A stretch of 47,056 nucleotides of DNA from a virus: positions 1-47,056 of the IMG/VR virus record IMGVR_UViG_3300006805_000046; one strand, given 5' to 3'. Below are positions 1-8,686 of this stretch, in pieces. Below the pieces are notes generated by a model. That model did no database searches. It saw only the letters and a list, made by a program, of their open reading frames with translations, and was not told where the DNA came from. Made by a program: the position numbers and the translations under genes. The stretch's first letter is position 1; each line of letters opens with the position of its first letter.

Positions 1-13
1 ATGTCCTGGTACG

Positions 14-391
14 ATGTCATTGAACTATGTCATTGGCACTGGTGCTGCATTGGCGATCTACGGCATTCGCGACAGCTTTGATGACATCGATGTATCTGTT
101 ACACCCGAGACATATGCCCGTCTAATAAAGCTGGGACATGTTAGTCACTATGACGAATCGTTTAAAGTGAACATCATTACATTCAAGGAATTGAACATTG
201 ATGTGCACTCGGATGCCGAGCAGGTGAAACAGCCTACCGAGTTTATTCACGGTATGCGCGTTAGTTCTCCAGAAGTTATTTTGGAAATGAAACGACGCAT
301 GCGTAATCATCCGGATCGAAAACGTGAAAAGATAGCACGTGACGATAAAGACATCGCAGCCCTTGAACAGTTGATCCGTTCTAGAAAATAA
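14..391 (+). CDS. Nucleotidyltransferase-like protein, possibly 5'-truncated by window edge
   Basis: The 125-residue product starts with GTGAALAIYGIRDSFDDIDV, which fits the GG/GS-then-DxD signature of the MNT/nucleotidyltransferase fold (Asp pair in DDIDV as metal ligands). The C-terminal third (SPEVILEMKRRMR, then RDDKDIAAL) resembles the helical tail of the same family, where an Arg/Lys-rich helix precedes a D-x-x-x-L segment. The frame stays open upstream to base 2, so the true start may lie outside the window; ATG at 14 has no visible ribosome site. Substrate is unknown. It ends 12 bases before a hairpin terminator. Fold call is moderate; it could equally be an inactive relative. Confidence 0.55.
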   Translation: MSLNYVIGTGAALAIYGIRDSFDDIDVSVTPETYARLIKLGHVSHYDESFKVNIITFKELNIDVHSDAEQVKQPTEFIHGMRVSSPEVILEMKRRMRNHPDRKREKIARDDKDIAALEQLIRSRK

Positions 392-403
392 CCCTCCCTC
401 CCA

Positions 404-430
404 CCACGCTAGTTTAGCGTGGGTTTATGT
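404..430 (+). terminator. Hairpin terminator with TATG tail
   Basis: Eight-base-pair stem (404-411 with 415-422, loop GTT) followed by TTTATGTCC. It sits between the nucleotidyltransferase-like gene and the next gene and belongs to the hairpin-plus-TATG family seen throughout the window. Confidence 0.6.
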
Positions 431-449
431 CCTTTAAGGAAAGACCATC

Positions 450-1340
450 ATGATCGAAACAACCATGTCACCAGCAGAGTTTATCAAAGCTTTGTTTTTG
501 CACATATTACAAAACGGTGCGGAACCGCATGAAGTGCACGGTCTATTGACCACACCGTACAACGAATCTCTTTACGCACTCTTGCGGCGACAGGATCAAT
601 TGATTCAATCGCGCGACGGTCAAGCATTTGGCACACACTCGTTGCCGCTACATCTACCCGGTGGTGAACGCGGAATGCTTTACTACGTCCGAGGCATTGG
701 CGCGTGGGTGATGCATACTTCGATTTCAAAGATGATGGTGGTAACCTCCCCCAGCATCATAGAAAACCATTCGGAACTGGATGCCCTGCTACAGGATGAA
801 AACCTAAACCCCATGACATTGGCGTTGTTGTTCCATCCAATACACACGTTACAAGAGGTTGCCCGGCCGTACGTTGTACCGATCGCAGAGTTGGAAACGC
901 TGAAGCGGTTGTTGGGATTGGATCTATACGTAAACCTGCAAACGCATTCTACGCTGTTTTCAGATTCACCTTCTAAGGCAGATCCGCTAAACGTTGACCC
1001 GTTCACGCCTACGGAAGAAGTACATGCGATGGCTCGCCGTGCAGTTGATCTAATACCTAAGTTGAAACAGGCGCCGGGGTTATCTAGAAACGCATCACTG
1101 GCTTTTCATCAGCTACTGGCATTGGGGACGTTCTTGCGTTCCAGCGACCTAATGTCACGGATCTCACAGGGGAAATTTAAACCGGTGAGTGGTCCGGAGA
1201 TCCTTGGCCGCGCCATTGATCTAAACCGCAGTGTAGCGCAGACCATGGAACAGCTGCATAACGGCAATGTAACAAAATTGCAGGTAGAGACAAACTACAC
1301 TAACTTGATTGCGTTAGAAGGTTTGATTCGACCGCTATAA
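450..1340 (+). CDS. Hypothetical protein, 296 aa
   Basis: Not recognised. ATG at 450 follows AAGGA at a good distance. The protein is mixed alpha/beta at its N-terminus with a Pro- and His-rich stretch around residues 60-75, and mostly helical after residue 190. No transmembrane segment or catalytic motif is visible. It stands alone between two hairpins (404-430 and 1401-1432), so it is probably its own transcription unit. Coding is supported by the Shine-Dalgarno site, length and codon pattern similar to neighbours. Confidence 0.75.
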   Translation: MIETTMSPAEFIKALFLHILQNGAEPHEVHGLLTTPYNESLYALLRRQDQLIQSRDGQAFGTHSLPLHLPGGERGMLYYVRGIGAWVMHTSISKMMVVTSPSIIENHSELDALLQDENLNPMTLALLFHPIHTLQEVARPYVVPIAELETLKRLLGLDLYVNLQTHSTLFSDSPSKADPLNVDPFTPTEEVHAMARRAVDLIPKLKQAPGLSRNASLAFHQLLALGTFLRSSDLMSRISQGKFKPVSGPEILGRAIDLNRSVAQTMEQLHNGNVTKLQVETNYTNLIALEGLIRPL

Positions 1341-1400
1341 ATCCAACCTGACACTGGCGCAGCAGTGGAAAAGAAACCAAAAGCACGGTAAAAGTTCACC

Positions 1401-1432
1401 GCATACCGCCAATAGTGTAGCTGGCGGTATGC
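1401..1432 (+). terminator. Hairpin terminator
   Basis: Perfect 11-bp stem (1401-1411 with 1422-1432) and a 10-base loop, 60 bases after the preceding stop codon. The right arm contains TATGC and is followed by ATTACTTT. Likely ends the 450-1340 transcript. Confidence 0.6.
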
Positions 1433-1634
1433 ATTACTTTACTCAACTCAGGAGCATGTAAACCCTCAAGTCGTATCGCCGCTTATGGTAAATGGTTAAA
1501 CAAATCACCTACCACCGCAGAGTCTATCTTTGTGCTACCGAATAACCACTTGTTCAAAAGAGCAAGGGTGTCTACAGCGACGGGATTGTCCCGTCGATGC
1601 AAAACCCCCAATCCATGAAATAAGGAGCACTACC
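1433..1634 (+). promoter_or_regulatory. Non-coding leader with a hairpin upstream of the transglycosylase-like gene
   Basis: About 200 bases without a convincing gene. It contains a perfect 8-bp hairpin with a 3-base loop at 1578-1596 and ends in TAAGGAG before the ATG at 1635. An in-frame upstream start at 1530 exists but lacks a ribosome site. No tRNA fold or clear promoter was recognised; it may be a structured leader of the next gene. Confidence 0.3.
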
Positions 1635-2369
1635 ATGGCAACGTCAGATATCACAGTACGCGACACAGTCGCTAAACTGACGCCCGATAATGCAGTCGCA
1701 CAAGCTGCTTGCGCGCTAGGACAGAATGACGTCCTATTAGTTTACATCTCCATGCTACACCGCATCATTGCAGTGTTAGTAATCCTGATCTTCTGTTTTG
1801 GATTAGGCATTGTTTGGGGAGACGTTAAACTGCAAGCGCGTGTGAATGAAGTGCGTGTGCAGCAAGGAGAGATTACAAAACTCCAAGCCGAAAACGTTAA
1901 CCTGACTGCAATCGCTGCCCCCATGTTGGAAAAGATTAAACGGGGTGCCAATTACATTTCATCCAATTACAAAGTTCCAGAGGCTAAAGCACAGCACTAC
2001 GCGGAGCTTATTATGGTAAGCGCGCTAAAGACTGATACGGCTTATTCTTTGGCACTGACCCTAGTTGGAAAAGAGTGTAGTTATAATTGTACCGTTTCAT
2101 TTAATGGCTCCTCGTACGGAATGACGCAGGTTAATTGTTATTACCACTGCGCTGCCTACAAGGTTACAAAACAAGATCTCCTAAAGCCAGAAGTAGCGAT
2201 CCCTATTGGGTTCGACATATTGGCTAACTACCGCAAGCGATGGAAATCTACATTCACGGCCCTAGAGCGTTACTCTGGACATGAGAGTGCAGAATACAAT
2301 CGACTGTACGCGGAAGACATGTTGCGGCAGGAGCAGTACACCCGTCGCTTCTTGGAGAGGCCCGTTTAA
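1635..2369 (+). CDS. Membrane-anchored lytic transglycosylase-like protein
   Basis: ATG at 1635 follows TAAGGAG, giving 244 residues; longer versions starting at 1530 lack a ribosome site. One hydrophobic segment (about residues 43-62) is followed by a short coiled-coil-like stretch (about 63-95) and a C-terminal region resembling the SLT/lysozyme fold: VGKECSYNC with candidate catalytic Glu147, then SSYGMTQVNC in the position of the family's G-x-M-Q motif, then a helix beginning KPEVAIPIGFDIL. The unusual cluster of Cys (148, 151, 168, 172) suggests disulfides outside the cytoplasm. Role by inference: peptidoglycan cleavage from the membrane during lysis or entry. Moderate confidence in the fold. 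Confidence 0.6.
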   Translation: MATSDITVRDTVAKLTPDNAVAQAACALGQNDVLLVYISMLHRIIAVLVILIFCFGLGIVWGDVKLQARVNEVRVQQGEITKLQAENVNLTAIAAPMLEKIKRGANYISSNYKVPEAKAQHYAELIMVSALKTDTAYSLALTLVGKECSYNCTVSFNGSSYGMTQVNCYYHCAAYKVTKQDLLKPEVAIPIGFDILANYRKRWKSTFTALERYSGHESAEYNRLYAEDMLRQEQYTRRFLERPV

Positions 2370-2389
2370 TATTTAAAGGAGATACCGCG

Positions 2390-2842
2390 GTGGAAAAACT
2401 TCCTAAAGTGCTCTACCATGGAACTGGCATGGATGGCGAAATAATCAATCCACACTATCGGATTGAAGATCAGCTGTACGTTGCAGCGAGTGCGGATCGA
2501 GACCTGGCATTACTTAAATGGTTTAAGCAAGCACTCGAACAACGCTACCGCGTTATCTCTCTAACGCACAAAAACAATTTACTGATGGTGGTGCTATCTG
2601 CACATTCAGCTTTATTGCCGCGTGTGGATTTAAAACAAACCATGGTGTGGTTGCACACCATTTCATTTTCACAGACTGAGTGGGAGCGTCATTTAGACGT
2701 GCATCCCTCGTGTTGGTTTAGCCTGAATAAACAGTCAAACTTCGTATCGACGGAACACTTACAGTTAAGCGCAGTGTACAAAAACCATCGTTACGTGATT
2801 ATACATGTACAGCAAGGGGAAGTAGAAGGCGTCTTCACTTAG
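2390..2842 (+). CDS. Possible ADP-ribosyltransferase-fold protein, 150 aa
   Basis: GTG start at 2390 after AAAGGAGAT. The N-terminus KVLYHGTGMDGEIINPHY followed by LYVAASADRDLALLKWF resembles small ART-fold proteins, in which YHGT binds NAD near the start, a Y-x-[AST] strand follows, and a helix with A-x-x carries on. The third ART residue, usually Glu, is not obvious; Glu-rich VQQGEVEGVF at the C-terminus is a candidate. Twenty bases separate it from the transglycosylase-like gene, so they are probably co-transcribed, and a hairpin follows at 2934. Function could be modification of a host protein, but that is inference from a short motif. Confidence 0.5.
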   Translation: MEKLPKVLYHGTGMDGEIINPHYRIEDQLYVAASADRDLALLKWFKQALEQRYRVISLTHKNNLLMVVLSAHSALLPRVDLKQTMVWLHTISFSQTEWERHLDVHPSCWFSLNKQSNFVSTEHLQLSAVYKNHRYVIIHVQQGEVEGVFT

Positions 2843-2933
2843 AAGCACAGCTGGAAGGCTCTGACAGCTCGTGTGTGCGACGCTAACTAAATAACCGACC
2901 CGATGTTTACCTACTGCCATAGAACGGCTTACA

Positions 2934-2960
2934 GCCCTTCCCACACGGGAGGGGCTTATG
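2934..2960 (+). terminator. Hairpin terminator with TATG tail
   Basis: Stem GCCCTTCCC (2934-2942) with GGGAGGGGC (2947-2955), one G-U pair, loop ACAC, followed by TTATGTCC. An 8-T tract follows at 2975-2982. Closes the 1635-2842 unit. Confidence 0.7.
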
Positions 2961-3014
2961 TCCGTCCATTGTTCTTTTTTTTGGCTTGATACTGTGTTAA
3001 CATTGGGGTGCCAC

Positions 3015-5039
3015 ATGAGCTTTCAGAAAACAATGTCACGGTTGGTTGGCTTTATTGACATAGCCGAATCAGCGACCACTATTACCGTTACAAACGTACC
3101 TGTTAAAGATATTGAACGAATGATATTTGATGAGTGGCGTTCGTCTAAAATCACCGGTGGGTTATTCCTAAGCAGTACTCGAAACTCGTTTACCATCCCT
3201 CGCTTCTTTGCGATTGAATTAGCCTTTGTGATAGAACACTTGCTGGCTAACTCCAAGCGATTAAAGCATGCTCGCGCACTACGACGCACGCTGGAGTTAC
3301 TGTACGCTGAAACCTGGTTGCAGTATACCCGCAGTCAACAGCCGGACATATTGAATTTTGATTTGATTAAGCGGATGCGTCTTAAACCGCTCCCCCATCA
3401 AGCGGAGTTCTTTCAAACCTACAACCGAGTCGTTCCACGCTATAACTTAAATGGCTTCTTACTGTCCTCCCCACCCGGTACGGGTAAGACCTACACTGGA
3501 CTGGCGCTTTCAGTAATGTTGGAGGCAGACGTTGTTATTATCATTGCTCCAAATAACTCTGTCTACAGCGTGTGGGATAAATCCATTAAAACATTGATTG
3601 ATGGGGCGACAGAAGCCTGGGTCTCACGCAACAATCTCCCATTGGATGCCAAACACAAGTACTACATATTCCACTACGAATCCATTGGTAAAGCAGTGGA
3701 GTTGGCTGGGATGTTACGCGGTAGTCAAAAGCGATCGGTCGTCATCTTGGATGAAAGCCATAACTTCAACGAAGTCACGGCATCCCGTACAGAACAGTTT
3801 GTGCGCCTGTGTAAGACATTACACAGTGAACACGTACTGTGGTCATCTGGCACACCTATCAAAGCGATTGGCAATGAAGCCATTCCTTTACTGCGCACAA
3901 TCGACCCGTACTTTGATGAAGCGACTGAGCAGCGGTTCAAAACAATCTTTGGTAAAGATGCTAAACACGCCATTAACATTTTGGCACACCGCATTGGACT
4001 GGTCACTTATAAAGTTGCTAAGGACACGGTGGTAGATATCAAGCCAATCATTGAAACGATTAAAGTGCAACTGCCCAACGGCAGTGACTACACGTTGGCG
4101 ACGATACGAGATGAGATGACGGTGTTCATTAAAGAACGTACGGAGTATTACAAGAAAAACATGACAGCCTACGTGGCGGCGTACGAGTCTTGTTTGAAAG
4201 TTTTTGAAAACAAAGGGCTGTCTCCCAGTCAGCATGAGGAGTATGCACGGTACCGTGCTAACGTTGCCATCATTCGTAAAGAATACGATCCGGTCTTACA
4301 CAAGACTATTGCAGCCTCCGTAAACGCTTACGAAAAGAATGTCATTCTGCCCGTACTACCCAACGCGATGAAACACGTGTTCCGCGACAGTAAGTCCGTT
4401 GTGAAATACGTGCACCTAAAGATCCAAGGGGAGTGCCTGGGGCGCGTGTTGGGTAAGAAGCGTTCCAAGTGTAACGTGGACATGGTGCGTCAAACCGACG
4501 TTAGTAGTCTGGTAGAGAACTCTATCAAAAAGACAATCGTGTTCACCTCGTACGTGGATGTGGTCAAAGAAATGGATCTCAAACTAAAAGACGAGGGGTT
4601 TAAAACGTGTTTGGTCTATGGTGAAACGAATCGTAACGTGACGCAGATTGTTAAACAGTTTGAAGAAGACGTTGATACGAACCCATTGATTGCCACCTTT
4701 GATTCATTGTCCACAGCAGTTCCATTGACGGTAGCCAATACCATCGTCATGATGAACTCACCCTTCCGCCATTACGAGTTTGATCAAGCGGTATCTCGCT
4801 GCGCACGCTTAGGACAAGACACGCAAGTGTACGTTTACATGGTTGTATTGGATACGGGGAATGAGCCTAACATCTCGACTCGTGCTAAAGACATCATGGA
4901 ATGGTCGCTGTCTCAAGTAGAAGCTATCATGGGGGTGAAGGTAGATCGTAGTGGTTCGGACTTGGAAGTTACATTGGAAGCAATGGATCTTTGCAGTGTA
5001 CCGGCAGCGATTGGAATGCCTAAAGCATTACTTTGGTAA
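3015..5039 (+). CDS. SNF2-type superfamily 2 helicase/ATPase
   Basis: 674 residues from ATG 3015; an upstream in-frame ATG at 2958 lies inside the terminator tail and is unlikely to be used. Helicase motifs are clear: HQAEFF as Q-like motif, Walker A PPGTGKT (153-159), motif II DESH (246-249), motif III SGTP (278-281). The C-terminal lobe has KTIVFTSYVDVV, LVYGETN, and motif VI QAVSRCARLGQ near residue 590, typical of SNF2/Rad54-like enzymes. It should be a DNA translocase used in replication, repair or transcription. phiKZ-like phages encode related helicases, one reported with the polymerase genes; that link is from memory. The final 60 residues carry no motif. It is followed by a bidirectional hairpin. 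Confidence 0.9.
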   Translation: MSFQKTMSRLVGFIDIAESATTITVTNVPVKDIERMIFDEWRSSKITGGLFLSSTRNSFTIPRFFAIELAFVIEHLLANSKRLKHARALRRTLELLYAETWLQYTRSQQPDILNFDLIKRMRLKPLPHQAEFFQTYNRVVPRYNLNGFLLSSPPGTGKTYTGLALSVMLEADVVIIIAPNNSVYSVWDKSIKTLIDGATEAWVSRNNLPLDAKHKYYIFHYESIGKAVELAGMLRGSQKRSVVILDESHNFNEVTASRTEQFVRLCKTLHSEHVLWSSGTPIKAIGNEAIPLLRTIDPYFDEATEQRFKTIFGKDAKHAINILAHRIGLVTYKVAKDTVVDIKPIIETIKVQLPNGSDYTLATIRDEMTVFIKERTEYYKKNMTAYVAAYESCLKVFENKGLSPSQHEEYARYRANVAIIRKEYDPVLHKTIAASVNAYEKNVILPVLPNAMKHVFRDSKSVVKYVHLKIQGECLGRVLGKKRSKCNVDMVRQTDVSSLVENSIKKTIVFTSYVDVVKEMDLKLKDEGFKTCLVYGETNRNVTQIVKQFEEDVDTNPLIATFDSLSTAVPLTVANTIVMMNSPFRHYEFDQAVSRCARLGQDTQVYVYMVVLDTGNEPNISTRAKDIMEWSLSQVEAIMGVKVDRSGSDLEVTLEAMDLCSVPAAIGMPKALLW

Positions 5040-5040
5040 G

Positions 5041-5078
5041 GCATAAAGCCCCTCCCCAATTGGGGAGGGGCCTATGTC
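5041..5078. terminator. Bidirectional terminator of the CATA/TATG family
   Basis: GC-rich stem 5048-5057 with 5062-5071, flanked by GCATAAA on the left and CTATGTCG on the right. It lies between the convergent helicase and CYTH genes and can fold on either strand. Confidence 0.8.
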
Positions 5079-5079
5079 G

Positions 5080-5667
5080 TCATGCGTCCAACTGCTGCCA
5101 TTCCGCATGCCATAGTCGATCAACGAAAGCACGTTCTTCCCCAGACATCTGAGTATCTTGGTTAGTAATGATTTCATCAAACTCCAATGGGAATTCTGGA
5201 ATCTTAGCGTGGGGATCTTCGACCTCTAAATCGATCTTTACCCACACACTGGGTTCACCGGAACGCGATACAAAGACATCCACTTCCCAAATACGGTCAG
5301 TGCCGGCCACTGGAAACTCATAGCGCGTTTTCCGATACCCGTTGGTTGCAACTACTTTCAATGCAGTGAACATATCTTTGGAAATGTCACACTCCACTTC
5401 ATCCCAACCGTAAGCACCTTCACGCACTTGTTTGGTACACAGTACCCAACGACGGTGATCGATCTCACGGATACGCGCCCGGAACCCTTCAACCTCTTTA
5501 CCAGGTGTAAGCTTCCACTGTTCATGAGACTCTGTACGTACGGCGGCTTCCAATTGTGTAATGTCTTTTAGTCTACCGTAGAACGTGTATTCTATTTCTT
5601 TGTGCAGGTTACCATCAATGGCACCTTCTAAAGCAATGTTCATCATTGCCAGTAGTGACTGTCTCAT
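5080..5667 (-). CDS. CYTH-domain (triphosphate tunnel) protein
   Basis: 195 residues; start ATG at 5667 follows GGAG on the minus strand. The N-terminal part contains KEIEYTFYGRL, matching the ExExK-like opening of CYTH proteins (here EIEYTF). The middle has RKTRYEFPV then IWEVDVFVSRSGEP and VKIDLEVEDP, which fit the conserved K-x-R-Y, W-E-x-D-x-F and x-E-x-E strands, followed by a Pro-rich segment matching 'fexPxw'. Members bind or hydrolyse triphosphates with divalent metal; the substrate here is unknown (tripolyphosphate, thiamine triphosphate or a nucleotide). It is a single-gene unit read against its neighbours. Confidence 0.75.
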   Translation of the reverse strand: MRQSLLAMMNIALEGAIDGNLHKEIEYTFYGRLKDITQLEAAVRTESHEQWKLTPGKEVEGFRARIREIDHRRWVLCTKQVREGAYGWDEVECDISKDMFTALKVVATNGYRKTRYEFPVAGTDRIWEVDVFVSRSGEPSVWVKIDLEVEDPHAKIPEFPLEFDEIITNQDTQMSGEERAFVDRLWHAEWQQLDA

Positions 5668-5807
5668 GCGTATGCTCCAACTTAATTCCTATAACATCAC
5701 TAACCTATCCGATATATTTTTAGACACATACTACCTTTATGACCAGTAACCTTTGACTTACTCGTGTCACTACTCCCAATGCTACATACCGATCAAGGAG
5801 CACTACA
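5668..5807. promoter_or_regulatory. Divergent intergenic region with AT-rich core
   Basis: 140 bases between divergent genes. An AT-rich core (CGATATATTTTTAGAC, near 5709-5724) is the best promoter candidate. AAGGAG before ATG 5808 is the ribosome site of the plus-strand gene. Confidence 0.35.
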
Positions 5808-6551
5808 ATGGATACGCCTAACAAGTACGACCAAATATACGGTGCAATTGCTGCACTTACTCCTGCTGATTTTGATGCACTGGCAGGTGCTGGTAAAACC
5901 GTGTTGGTCACCGGTTACATGGCCGACGATTTTGTCGTGCCTGAAATGCAAAATGGCTGGCGTCTGCGGTTGCTGACCGCTGGCCAAGAGCGCTACTGTC
6001 GTCAACTGATCATTCAGCCGGGGTCACCCCGTTCCAAAGAAATTTGGAAGAAGGGACAGATTCAACTGGCTACTGAAGCGGGTCTGAATCCTATCCAAGC
6101 CGAAGTCTGGGCCGGTAGCCGCCTCCCACGCCGTCACGAACTGCTCAAGCAATTGGGTGTCGCGTTAGCTGATAGCCACCTGATCACTGCCTACCTGAAC
6201 TATAAGGATGGCGTTGATTATCGTGAGTGGTGTAATACCTGGGGCATTGCGAAAGATGGGCTGTCGCCTAGCAATCGTCGCTACATGGTTGATCATCTGC
6301 GTATGGTGCTTGATGGTGAAAAGCGTTACAACAGTCCAGCACACAAACGTTTGTTGGAAATGCGGGAAGCCGAGAAACATGCGGTGACATTGTCTGACGA
6401 TATGTTGGCGCTGATCAATAGTCGCGTGGATGCAAGTAACACGGTTAACGCAGCAGCGCCAGAAGCAGCTACTGTGGCCGTTGTTGAAGCTGTGGCAGAA
6501 GTTGCAGTCGAAGCCCGCCCCGAAGTAACGCAGGGTGTTGTTTACGAGTAA
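5808..6551 (+). CDS. Hypothetical protein, 247 aa
   Basis: Not recognised. ATG at 5808 is preceded by AAGGAGCACTACA. The body (residues 1-200) is soluble and mixed; the last 45 residues are an Ala/Val/Glu low-complexity tail (AAAPEAATVAVVEAVAEVAVEA in part). Codon use is biased to frequent codons compared with neighbours, suggesting a well-expressed protein. It is a one-gene unit between a divergent promoter region and a bidirectional terminator. Confidence 0.8.
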   Translation: MDTPNKYDQIYGAIAALTPADFDALAGAGKTVLVTGYMADDFVVPEMQNGWRLRLLTAGQERYCRQLIIQPGSPRSKEIWKKGQIQLATEAGLNPIQAEVWAGSRLPRRHELLKQLGVALADSHLITAYLNYKDGVDYREWCNTWGIAKDGLSPSNRRYMVDHLRMVLDGEKRYNSPAHKRLLEMREAEKHAVTLSDDMLALINSRVDASNTVNAAAPEAATVAVVEAVAEVAVEARPEVTQGVVYE

Positions 6552-6560
6552 GTCAAACAC

Positions 6561-6600
6561 GGCATATCCCCCCCTCCGGTTAGGGAGGGGGGGATTATGT
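6561..6600. terminator. Bidirectional terminator of the CATA/TATG family
   Basis: Stem 6567-6577 with 6584-6594 (very C/G rich), flanked by GGCATA and TTATGTC. Located between convergent genes; an 8-T tract follows at 6616-6623. Confidence 0.8.
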
Positions 6601-6626
6601 CAGCACTGCCACACCTTTTTTTTCAC

Positions 6627-7271
6627 TCAAGGAGGAGGCATGTCACCGAGTTCCTGTAACCGCGCTACTAACGCAGCAATGGTATCGGTGTTCAGATCGT
6701 TCTTATCGACTTCGGCCATGTACAGCTGATAGTCAGTCTGCGTGATACTGATCCCTGCCGTACGGGCAGCTTCCAGTGTAATGTGCTGTGACTTAGTAGG
6801 TTGCTCTGTAGCCGGAGCTTTATGCAATGAGACCTGTGGAATTGCGCCAATGGTCAACTGTGCAACGTTAGCAACCTTAGACATCAATGTACTCAAATCC
6901 ACAAAGTCTGGAATGGCACCTAAATCGATTGATACCACGACACGAGAGTAAGGCTCACCGCTTACATCGGGAAACCCTTCCATGTAAGTATCTGGTACGT
7001 ACAGGTAAGAACCGTTGGTTCCTCGTAACGTAATGATGTTGGGGTCTAACGCTTTCTCAGCAGCGAATGTGAAAACCGATCCACCGTACGTATTCCCCTC
7101 AACCAACCCAGCACTCAGGTAGTATTCTTTATAGACGTCGATGCCAAGCTTGTAGATGTCGTCAAACGAACGGATTGCCTCGCATTCGTAAACGATGTCT
7201 GGATTTGCGATCCACGGCAAGCGCAGGGCGTAACGCCCCGAACTACCAATCGTTGGTGTTAACTTAGCCAT
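6627..7271 (-). CDS. Probable virion structural protein, 214 aa
   Basis: Not recognised by motif. ATG at 7271 follows AAGAGGTG on the minus strand. It is 12 bases downstream of the 444-residue gene and probably co-transcribed. The sequence is Tyr/Val/Thr-rich beta-type for the first 150 residues, then helical with a pattern like the end of a small structural protein, ending in MPPP. The virion assignment is inference from composition and from pairing with the next gene. Confidence 0.7.
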   Translation of the reverse strand: MAKLTPTIGSSGRYALRLPWIANPDIVYECEAIRSFDDIYKLGIDVYKEYYLSAGLVEGNTYGGSVFTFAAEKALDPNIITLRGTNGSYLYVPDTYMEGFPDVSGEPYSRVVVSIDLGAIPDFVDLSTLMSKVANVAQLTIGAIPQVSLHKAPATEQPTKSQHITLEAARTAGISITQTDYQLYMAEVDKNDLNTDTIAALVARLQELGDMPPP

Positions 7272-7283
7272 GTATTACACCTC

Positions 7284-8618
7284 TTACGGAATGGTAGCAA
7301 TGAACGTAAACTTGGTTGTAATCAGATAGGTTGTCCCATCGACATCAAACGTCAAGTAAACTTTAGTGCCGCGTTTAGCGCGATTGAATCCCAGCGGTAC
7401 TGGGGAACTGCCGGTCATGGTGCGTGCATGTTCTAACGCTTCGTTCAACTTAGAGGCAAATGCAAACGTAGTAGGCTGCATGCGGGCTGCGTCAGTTGAG
7501 CCAATTGGCACACTCATGTAGTCTGGGAATTTCTCATTAAACTTGAATACGGCACCGCTGTTATTTGGGTTGCCAATGACCAAGATTGCAGCAGAACGCC
7601 AGAATACGTTAGACGACTGTAAGTTATTATCGATGAACGTAGCGATTGTTACGGCGGCAGCGTAAGTGTCTGGCAGCAAGTCCTCAGCGGTACCAACCAT
7701 TTCGCCCAATGACACAGTAGGCGAGTAAATACCGTAGTCAAAATTGGTTTCTGGAGTTGCAATGCGGTTCCACATGGGAATGATAACAAACTCATTCTCA
7801 GCGTAAAGATCAGGTAGTAACGCTGCCCATGGAAATAATGCATCGCCATTAACATCAATGTACGCCCGGATAGCAGCCTTGATGTTATCACTGTCATTGC
7901 CGGCGGCGCCGTAAATGAGTAACGTCCAAACAGTTGGTCGTGTCGATACTGGGAACGTTGGATCCACCCAGGTAAAGGACTGTGTCTTCAACAGCGACGC
8001 AGGATTGTTACCGGTAGCTGTTTGTATTTTCAGTACCAGTGCCTGCGGTGTCATAGCCGCTAAGAGCGGGCTAACAAATGCAGTTGAGTTGTTCAGATCG
8101 TCTACATTGTCCAACGGTGGTATGACAATGATTTCGTATTCATCGTACTGTGTACGGAACCGGTCATCTTTAAACCAAACTCGGACGGTATAATCTTCGC
8201 CAGATTCAGTAATAACAAATTCTACATAGTCTGGAATATTCTTTGTAGGGGATGCCAGCTCTATCAACTCATTCACAGCGAACAAGGTGGCAGATGGGAA
8301 GGCCGCGGCCAGATCTAACAGGAAAGTCGCTTTGTCTGCTTCCCCTGGAATAGTGCCAGCCGTATACCGATTGTAGACCCAGTGGCCCAATTGCAAAATA
8401 GTATTGGATACTGCAGGCGGAACTGTTACCACTGCGTCCAAATCATTTTTGCTAAAGAAACATGCCAATTCTACGTCTGGATAGATGTCATTTGCATAAT
8501 AGCCAATATCACGTGAAAACGTTCGGCTATATGTGTCGAGTTCTCCTAACGGCGAGACAGTGCCGGCTGTGTTATCGGCGTACTGCACGTTAGTGATAAA
8601 ACCTTTAATTCTGTTCAT
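7284..8618 (-). CDS. Probable virion structural protein, 444 aa
   Basis: Not recognised by motif. Start ATG at 8618; the upstream ribosome site is weak (GAGGTGAGG lies about 15 bases before it). Composition is that of a beta-rich tail or baseplate protein: many Thr, Asn and Asp, few Lys and Cys, aromatic strands such as VEFVITESGEDYTVRVWF and a C-terminal beta segment VYLTFDVDGTTYLITTKF. It is the first gene of a two-gene minus-strand unit reading away from 8687. Confidence 0.7.
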   Translation of the reverse strand: MNRIKGFITNVQYADNTAGTVSPLGELDTYSRTFSRDIGYYANDIYPDVELACFFSKNDLDAVVTVPPAVSNTILQLGHWVYNRYTAGTIPGEADKATFLLDLAAAFPSATLFAVNELIELASPTKNIPDYVEFVITESGEDYTVRVWFKDDRFRTQYDEYEIIVIPPLDNVDDLNNSTAFVSPLLAAMTPQALVLKIQTATGNNPASLLKTQSFTWVDPTFPVSTRPTVWTLLIYGAAGNDSDNIKAAIRAYIDVNGDALFPWAALLPDLYAENEFVIIPMWNRIATPETNFDYGIYSPTVSLGEMVGTAEDLLPDTYAAAVTIATFIDNNLQSSNVFWRSAAILVIGNPNNSGAVFKFNEKFPDYMSVPIGSTDAARMQPTTFAFASKLNEALEHARTMTGSSPVPLGFNRAKRGTKVYLTFDVDGTTYLITTKFTFIATIP

Positions 8619-8686
8619 GCTCTAAAACCCTCACCTCTTTAGCGGCATTATTTGAGGAATCATACCATTCGCAAGGAGGACACCTA

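Noticed and set aside
1500-1640. tRNA-like gene in the leader
   Set aside because: The stems do not make a cloverleaf and no T-loop consensus was found.
2958-3014. ATG 2958 as start of the helicase
   Set aside because: It lies in the tail of a terminator hairpin; ATG 3015 fits better.
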